A DNA stretch of 11,015 bases, from positions 1-11,015 of the forward strand of contig DFEM01000042.1 of the NCBI GenBank assembly GCA_002369155.1, written 5' to 3'. Below are positions 6,209-11,015 of this stretch, in pieces. The notes under the pieces are model-generated. The model saw only the letters and a program-made list of their open reading frames with translations. It made no database searches and had not been told where the DNA came from. The stretch comes from Lachnospiraceae bacterium UBA3802 (lineage in GTDB: Bacteria; Bacillota; Clostridia; Lachnospirales; Lachnospiraceae). The stretch's first letter is position 1. Each line of letters opens with the position of its first letter. A program made the position numbers and the translations under genes.

Positions 6209-7314
6209 AATACATCTCCATAGAGCAGCTGAAGCATACCTGCCGCATCTTCCTGATATATGATAGTAGTTATCTCGTTCGTTTTCTCGGGATACAATTC
6301 ACCCGGCAAATTGCCGTCAGCTATTTTTACAGCTACCTGGATCGTGTCAAATCCGATGGAATAACAATCCTGAACACCAAGGCAATAGATAGCGCCGTCT
6401 TTTAAATATCCGAGCGCTTCTTTGTCATGGTCCATTCCGACAATTACCGTATCAGCGCCCTTCTCTGTTATGGCTCTTGCTGCACCGACAGGATTACTCA
6501 TGTTACAGCAGATTATACCGTCAAGATTGGGGTATTCAGCAATTATGTCAAGAGTAAGATTATACGCATTTTCAATTGAATCGTTATCATACTCAATGGC
6601 AACAATTTCCATATCGGAATACTTTGCGATAGTATCCTGTGCGCCTTTGGCACGATCCTCATGACAGGGTGCGCCTTCGCTTCCGACCAATATGGCCACA
6701 CGACCTTTATAATCAAGTTTTTTGCACAAAGCTTCGGTCAGATCCGCTCCGTCTTTATAATTGTGAGTGTTTCCGACATATGCGATTCTTTTGCAATCCT
6801 CGGATGCATCCGAGCTCGAAAAAGTCATTATCTTATAATCATCTTCTATCATTTCATCCAAAAGAGGCGAAATAACAGCCTCATCGGCAACATCGACTCC
6901 GATTACATCATACTCGCCTTTTTTCGCCTGATTAAGTCTTTTTATCTGGTCCTCTGCCGATGCCATCTCGGGTGCCATATATTCGTAAGTTACTGTTACT
7001 CCCTGTTCAAGATACTGTCTCTGGGCTTCTTCCATGCCAAGTGCAACCGCATCCCACCAGGGGTGAACTATTTTATATGTAAAATAAAAATTATAATTGT
7101 CTTTCTTGGGAACATATGAATCCAGTTCATGTTCAAAATCAACCGCACCTTCAACAGAATTGACATCATTATTAACATCATTGTTATCATGAACCGAAAT
7201 CACTTCCGGTGCCTGATTTGATCCTGTCCGACATCCCATGGAATATGCAAGAAGAACTGAAACCATGGTCAATAAGACTGCTGTTCTGCTTATTCTTTTA
7301 ATATATTTAACCAT
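6205..7314 (-). CDS. Periplasmic-binding-protein-like lipoprotein, sugar-binding family
   Basis: 369 residues. A basic N-terminus and a hydrophobic stretch end at a lipobox-like SMGC, giving a lipidated C28 on the outer face of the membrane. An Asn/Asp-rich linker (HDNNDVNNDVN, 42-52) precedes a type I binding-protein fold (about 74-345). It resembles ribose/galactose-binding proteins: it opens FYFTYKIVHPWWDAVALGM and contains YDVIGVDVADEAVISPLLDE, RVAILVGSEGAP, LDGIICCNMSNPVGAARAI and IVGMDHDKEALGYL. The ligand is unknown; a sugar or autoinducer-2-like molecule is plausible from the family. No permease or ATPase gene is adjacent. Instead it is sandwiched between a phosphotransfer protein and a diguanylate cyclase that it overlaps by 4 bp, so a receptor role is more likely than transport. 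AAGGGAG lies 9 nt upstream of the ATG. Confidence 0.9.
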   Translation of the reverse strand: MVKYIKRISRTAVLLTMVSVLLAYSMGCRTGSNQAPEVISVHDNNDVNNDVNSVEGAVDFEHELDSYVPKKDNYNFYFTYKIVHPWWDAVALGMEEAQRQYLEQGVTVTYEYMAPEMASAEDQIKRLNQAKKGEYDVIGVDVADEAVISPLLDEMIEDDYKIMTFSSSDASEDCKRIAYVGNTHNYKDGADLTEALCKKLDYKGRVAILVGSEGAPCHEDRAKGAQDTIAKYSDMEIVAIEYDNDSIENAYNLTLDIIAEYPNLDGIICCNMSNPVGAARAITEKGADTVIVGMDHDKEALGYLKDGAIYCLGVQDCYSIGFDTIQVAVKIADGNLPGELYPEKTNEITTIIYQEDAAGMLQLLYGDVL

Positions 7315-7338
7315 AAGTCATTGCTCCCTTCGCTGTTA

Positions 7339-7674
7339 TTAAAGCGCAGTTAATGCCGCAAACTGTTTTTCGGCCTCAGCCATATATTCCCCATAATCCA
7401 CATCACATCTGCTTCTTAAAAGTTCTGTCATCTCGCTTATGGGTTTGGTTAAAGGATCCAGTGAAAGATTTGAATACATTCCTTTAAGGGCATGTGCCGT
7501 TTCAAAAGCCGCATCAAGATCCTTTTCAATAAGCTGCTGCTTTAATTTGGTGAGTTTATCATCTGAGAGTGCCTTGTTGACAAGCATGATGTAAAACTCT
7601 TCATTGTTCATGCAGCGCTCGATGCCTTCTTTTGTATTTGCTCCGTAATTACTCAATGTTTCAACAGTAATCAT
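7339..7674 (-). CDS. Free-standing Hpt (histidine phosphotransfer) domain protein
   Basis: 111 residues, all one Hpt domain. The phosphoacceptor is H61 in ETAHALKGMYSNLSL, the canonical HxLKG motif, within a predicted four-helix bundle. Such proteins shuttle phosphate between the receiver domain of a hybrid kinase and the receiver of a response regulator. Both likely partners are encoded just upstream. AGGAG lies 7 nt before the ATG; the gene begins 53 nt after the REC-GGDEF-EAL gene and ends 24 nt before the lipoprotein gene. It is most likely cytosolic. Confidence 0.93.
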   Translation of the reverse strand: MITVETLSNYGANTKEGIERCMNNEEFYIMLVNKALSDDKLTKLKQQLIEKDLDAAFETAHALKGMYSNLSLDPLTKPISEMTELLRSRCDVDYGEYMAEAEKQFAALTAL

Positions 7675-7727
7675 TTATTCTCTCCTGCTTATTTTCAGAT
7701 TTGTTTCCCCGACATAATCCAAAATAT

Positions 7728-9410
7728 TTATGCTTCAATAAACTTTTCGAATTCCTCTCCCGGTACGGGTTTGGAAAAATAATATCCCTGGATAATTTCA
7801 CATCCGATACCCTTTAAAAGTTCCGCCTGTTCTTTTGTTTCCACACCCTCGGCAATAATCGGTACTTCCAAAAGATCTGATATTCTAATCATTATCTCAA
7901 CAAGAGCACTGTCCTTTTCATTCACGCAGATATTCCGGATGAATTTCATATCCAGCTTTAATGCATCTATCGGAAGCGAAGTCAGCATGTTAAGCGATGA
8001 ATAACCGCTTCCGAAATCATCCATCTCAATTTTAAATCCTCTGTCACGAAGTGCGGTTACTGTATCTATTATCTGCTGAGAATTGTCAGTATATGCAGAC
8101 TCCGTAATTTCCAAAAGAAGGTCTTCGTGATTGATTCCGCTATCCTTTATTATTCCGTCAAGCATATCACCAAGCAGCGGATTGAACACATCAACTCTTG
8201 ATACATTAACGGAAACCGGAACGGTGACATTGTATTTTTCTTTCCATTCTTTAACCTGATGAGCCGCTTCATTCCATACATATCGGTCGAGTTTGTGTAT
8301 AAGACCTTTTTCTTCAAATAAAGAAATAAATTCACCGGGACTTATCATTCCGTACTCCGGATGAAACCATCTGATAAGAGCCTCTGCGCTGCAAAGTCTC
8401 GGCTTGTCTCCTTCTATATTGTATTTGGGCTGATAAAAGACCTTAAACTGTTTTTCGCTTAATGCCTTATCCATATCATGAATAAGATGTTCGCTGTGAA
8501 GCTCCATATCATGAAGCTTGGCACTGTAAAATCCCCAACTGCTTTCATAACTTTTGCTGATTCTCGCACACGCCAGTCTTGCACAGTCAAAACGATGTTC
8601 CATGTCGGCATTGCTTCCGTCATCCGAATACGCTCCGACTCTTATGGTAACCTTCGGTTCCTCAAACAGTTTACCCAGTTTTTCCATCTGTGTCGGAAGA
8701 AATTCGCATAAATTGTCCTGATGAGGAATATATACATAAAAGCAATTGCTTTCGCTTCTGCAAGCAAGTCCGCCGTTTTTATTGACAAACCTGTGTATGC
8801 TTTCTCCCAATGTCTTTAATACCGAATCACCGAATTCCCTGCCGTATAATTCATTGATAATATGAAAACGGTTAACATCGATAACAACTGCATCCATCGG
8901 GGCATTTTCGTTTTGTTCGTCAAGCATCCTTCCGTATTCAAAGAAAAATTCTCTGTGGAAAAGACCTGTCAGTTCATCTCTTTCCGTTTCATGAATAATA
9001 ACGCTTCTTTCGGCAAGTTCAATTGAATGCATGACTCTTGCCTGAATAACTTCCGGAACTTCATAAGGCTTTGTAATAAAATCCGAAGCACCGAGCTTTA
9101 AACTCTTTACCTCCGCTTCCTTTTCGGATGTAAGAACAATAACCGGAATACGTCTTAATTCCGCGTTGGAATGAAGTATTTCCAAAAGTCCGTATCCGTC
9201 AAGCTTTGGCATATGCAAATCGAGAATAATTAACGAAAACTTGGACTTTTCTTTTTTTATAATCTCCAAAGCTTCCTCGCCATCCTCTGCATATACTACT
9301 TCATAAAAGGAATCGAGCATATTTCCAAGCATTTCACGCTCAATAAACTCATCGTCCACAATTAGTATTTTTCTGTGTAATCCTTTTTTTCGATCAAGTA
9401 ATTCCTGCAT
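7728..9410 (-). CDS. Response regulator REC-GGDEF(degenerate)-EAL, c-di-GMP phosphodiesterase
   Basis: 560 residues with three domains. REC (about 13-130) has the acidic pair D19-D20, phosphoacceptor D64 (ILDLHMPKLDG), T94 and K114 (TKPY). The GGDEF fold (about 140-300) has its signature replaced by ESNCF (220-224), so it is not a cyclase. EAL (about 310-558) has E343 (EALIRW), N402, E434 (EITES), D464-D465 (MDDFGSGYSS), K485, E521 and Q541, all the usual catalytic positions. It should hydrolyse c-di-GMP, with activity set by phosphorylation of D64. The kinase gene ends 40 nt upstream and the Hpt gene follows, which points to a phosphorelay kinase-REC-Hpt-REC. GAGGGA lies about 8 nt before the ATG. 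The EAL part resembles that of the 2648-4444 protein. Confidence 0.95.
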   Translation of the reverse strand: MQELLDRKKGLHRKILIVDDEFIEREMLGNMLDSFYEVVYAEDGEEALEIIKKEKSKFSLIILDLHMPKLDGYGLLEILHSNAELRRIPVIVLTSEKEAEVKSLKLGASDFITKPYEVPEVIQARVMHSIELAERSVIIHETERDELTGLFHREFFFEYGRMLDEQNENAPMDAVVIDVNRFHIINELYGREFGDSVLKTLGESIHRFVNKNGGLACRSESNCFYVYIPHQDNLCEFLPTQMEKLGKLFEEPKVTIRVGAYSDDGSNADMEHRFDCARLACARISKSYESSWGFYSAKLHDMELHSEHLIHDMDKALSEKQFKVFYQPKYNIEGDKPRLCSAEALIRWFHPEYGMISPGEFISLFEEKGLIHKLDRYVWNEAAHQVKEWKEKYNVTVPVSVNVSRVDVFNPLLGDMLDGIIKDSGINHEDLLLEITESAYTDNSQQIIDTVTALRDRGFKIEMDDFGSGYSSLNMLTSLPIDALKLDMKFIRNICVNEKDSALVEIMIRISDLLEVPIIAEGVETKEQAELLKGIGCEIIQGYYFSKPVPGEEFEKFIEA

Positions 9411-9450
9411 TTTTAATTTCCCTCATTTTCAACGTATCAAGACTTTCCGA

Positions 9451-11015
9451 TCATTGATGCATTGCTGCTTCTCCGATCAGTTCCTCCAAAGTCCGATACA
9501 GTCTTTCATTTTCCACCGGTTTTGAAAGATGTGCGTTCATTCCGACCTGCAAAGATCTTTGCACATCCTCATCAAAAGCATTAGCCGTCAGCGCTATAAT
9601 TGGTACAATCTTCGCATCCGGTCTTTCAAGTTTTCTTATTTCCGACGCGGCTTCAAGTCCGTCCATTTCAGGCATTCTGACATCCATTAAAACCGCATCG
9701 TAAAAACCGGTCTCACTCTTTGCAAACATATCAAGGCAAATCTTGCCGTTCGCTGCATGGTCCGTAATCGCGCCCTTGAATTCAAGGATTTTTTTCATGA
9801 TCTCGGCATTTATTTCCACATCTTCAGCCAAAAGAATATGTTTTCCGTTCAAATCGCTTCTATTTTTTTCTCTGAACAACGCCATGTTATTCCTTCGTGC
9901 AATACGTTCAAACTCACCTATTACATTCGATGCGAAAAGAGGCTTTGCAAGGAAACTGTCCACTCCGATATGAAGAGCTTCGTCCATAATCTCATCCCAG
10001 TTAAATGAAGTGAGTATTATGATTGTTGTCTCGCTGCTGTAAAGTTTTCTTATCTCCTTTGCAACTTCGATGCCGTCCATATCAGGCATCTTCCAGTCAA
10101 GAAGAACAAGATTGTAAGGTTCCTGTTTAATATGTGCAAGCTCAAGCATATGCATTGCTTCCGGTCCGCTAAGACATGTATCTGCCTTGATTCCGGCTTC
10201 ATCCAATACTATTCTTGCATGCTCCGCTGCTATTTCCTCGTCGTCCACAACAAGCACTTTTATATCGCCTGTATCCACAAATCCCGCTTCTGCAATTACG
10301 TGGTCGCAATTTTTTAGCGTAACGACAACAGAAAATTCCGTACCCTTGCCTTTTTGGGATTCTACCGATACGGAACCGTTCATTAAATCGATTATATTCT
10401 TCGATATGGCGAGTCCGAGTCCCGTACTTCCGTATTTATTGTTTCTGCTTGAGTCTTCCTGTGTAAAAGTATCAAAGACTTTCGGAAGGAAACTTTTATC
10501 CATTCCGATTCCGGTATCTTTTATGACAAATTTAATGGTTGACTGGTCTTCGAATACAGCCGTTCTTTCGACACTTAGCGTCACCGATCCGGGAGCATCG
10601 GTAAACTTTATGGCATTGCTTAAAATATTGATAAGCACCTGTTTGAGTTTCATATCGTCACCGATATAATAATCCGAAACTCCGCCTATAGTTCGACACT
10701 CATACTTTAACCCCTTGTCGGAGCATTGTGTCATAACCATCATATTTATCTGTTCAAGCATTGATCTGAAAGAAAATTCTTCTTTTCTTAAAATCATTCT
10801 TCCCGACTCAATACGGCTCATGTCAAGTATATCGTTTATAAGTCCCAAAAGATGTCTTGCGCTGCCGCCGATTTTCTCAAGATATTCCTTTGTCTCAAAA
10901 TCAATGTTCTCATTTCTTAAAGCAAGGCTGTCCATTCCGATGATTGCATTCATTGGAGTACGTATCTCATGACTCATGTTGGAGAGAAATGCAGTCTTTG
11001 CCTTGTTTGCTTCTT
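9451..11015 (-). CDS. Hybrid sensor histidine kinase with two receiver domains, 5' end off the right edge
   Basis: The frame stays open through the right edge: codons before the first internal ATG (10977) read AKTAFLSN and continue into MSHEIRTPMN, an intact H-box, so the true start lies outside. Counting from that Met, HisKA has phosphoacceptor H3. HATPase has the N-box (N117, N121), F-box FDTF (168-171), DTGIG (154-158) and GSTGLGLAI (183-191). REC1 (about 238-360) has D294 and K345; REC2 (about 378-503) has D432 and K486. All phosphotransfer residues are present in both receivers. No Hpt domain is fused at the C-terminus, matching the separate Hpt gene downstream. The sensory part is not visible, so the signal is unknown. 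It ends 40 nt before the REC-GGDEF-EAL start and is probably the first visible gene of the operon. Confidence 0.95.
   Translation of the reverse strand, partial: EANKAKTAFLSNMSHEIRTPMNAIIGMDSLALRNENIDFETKEYLEKIGGSARHLLGLINDILDMSRIESGRMILRKEEFSFRSMLEQINMMVMTQCSDKGLKYECRTIGGVSDYYIGDDMKLKQVLINILSNAIKFTDAPGSVTLSVERTAVFEDQSTIKFVIKDTGIGMDKSFLPKVFDTFTQEDSSRNNKYGSTGLGLAISKNIIDLMNGSVSVESQKGKGTEFSVVVTLKNCDHVIAEAGFVDTGDIKVLVVDDEEIAAEHARIVLDEAGIKADTCLSGPEAMHMLELAHIKQEPYNLVLLDWKMPDMDGIEVAKEIRKLYSSETTIIILTSFNWDEIMDEALHIGVDSFLAKPLFASNVIGEFERIARRNNMALFREKNRSDLNGKHILLAEDVEINAEIMKKILEFKGAITDHAANGKICLDMFAKSETGFYDAVLMDVRMPEMDGLEAASEIRKLERPDAKIVPIIALTANAFDEDVQRSLQVGMNAHLSKPVENERLYRTLEELIGEAAMHQ

Noticed and set aside
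6661..7119. Plus-strand ORF of 152 codons
   Set aside because: It is antisense to the well-supported binding-lipoprotein gene and its translation has no recognisable features. The same holds for the 160-codon ORF at 10187-10669, antisense to the kinase.

Overview
The window is low-GC DNA whose recognisable genes all lie on the minus strand. Gene content (several multidomain GGDEF/EAL proteins, a hybrid histidine kinase, a Gram-positive-type solute-binding lipoprotein), A/T-rich codon use and purine-rich Shine-Dalgarno sequences suggest a Firmicute, most likely a Lachnospiraceae member such as a Butyrivibrio or Pseudobutyrivibrio relative. That assignment is inference; no rRNA or other marker gene is present.

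Reading in the direction of transcription (high to low coordinates), the main unit runs from beyond the right edge to a clear rho-independent terminator at 4655-4684. It encodes five proteins: (1) a hybrid histidine kinase with two receiver domains, cut by the right edge (9451-11015); (2) a response regulator with REC, degenerate GGDEF and intact EAL domains, a likely phosphorylation-controlled c-di-GMP phosphodiesterase (7728-9410); (3) a free-standing Hpt phosphotransfer protein (7339-7674); (4) a sugar-binding-protein-like lipoprotein (6205-7314); (5) a membrane-anchored diguanylate cyclase with an extracytoplasmic sensor region and intact GGDEF motif (4691-6208), whose start overlaps the lipoprotein stop by 4 bp. 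No transporter genes accompany the binding protein. The unit therefore looks like a c-di-GMP control module: phosphorelay to a c-di-GMP-degrading output, and a solute receptor paired with a c-di-GMP-making output.

A second unit (4582 down to about 1586) has a possible 30-codon leader ORF, a soluble GGDEF-EAL protein with dead GGDEF and intact EAL (2648-4444), and a CPBP-family membrane protease-like protein joined to it by a TAA-ATG junction (1790-2647). It ends at a terminator at 1586-1612.

The left part holds a small two-helix membrane protein of unknown function (1131-1460) and the 5' portion of an AAA/DUF4143-type ATPase that runs off the left edge (1-737). The 738-1130 gap contains two hairpins of terminator type and an array of three 14-bp repeats spaced exactly 32 bp apart, just upstream of the ATPase gene. 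No mobile element, CRISPR array, tRNA or rRNA was seen.
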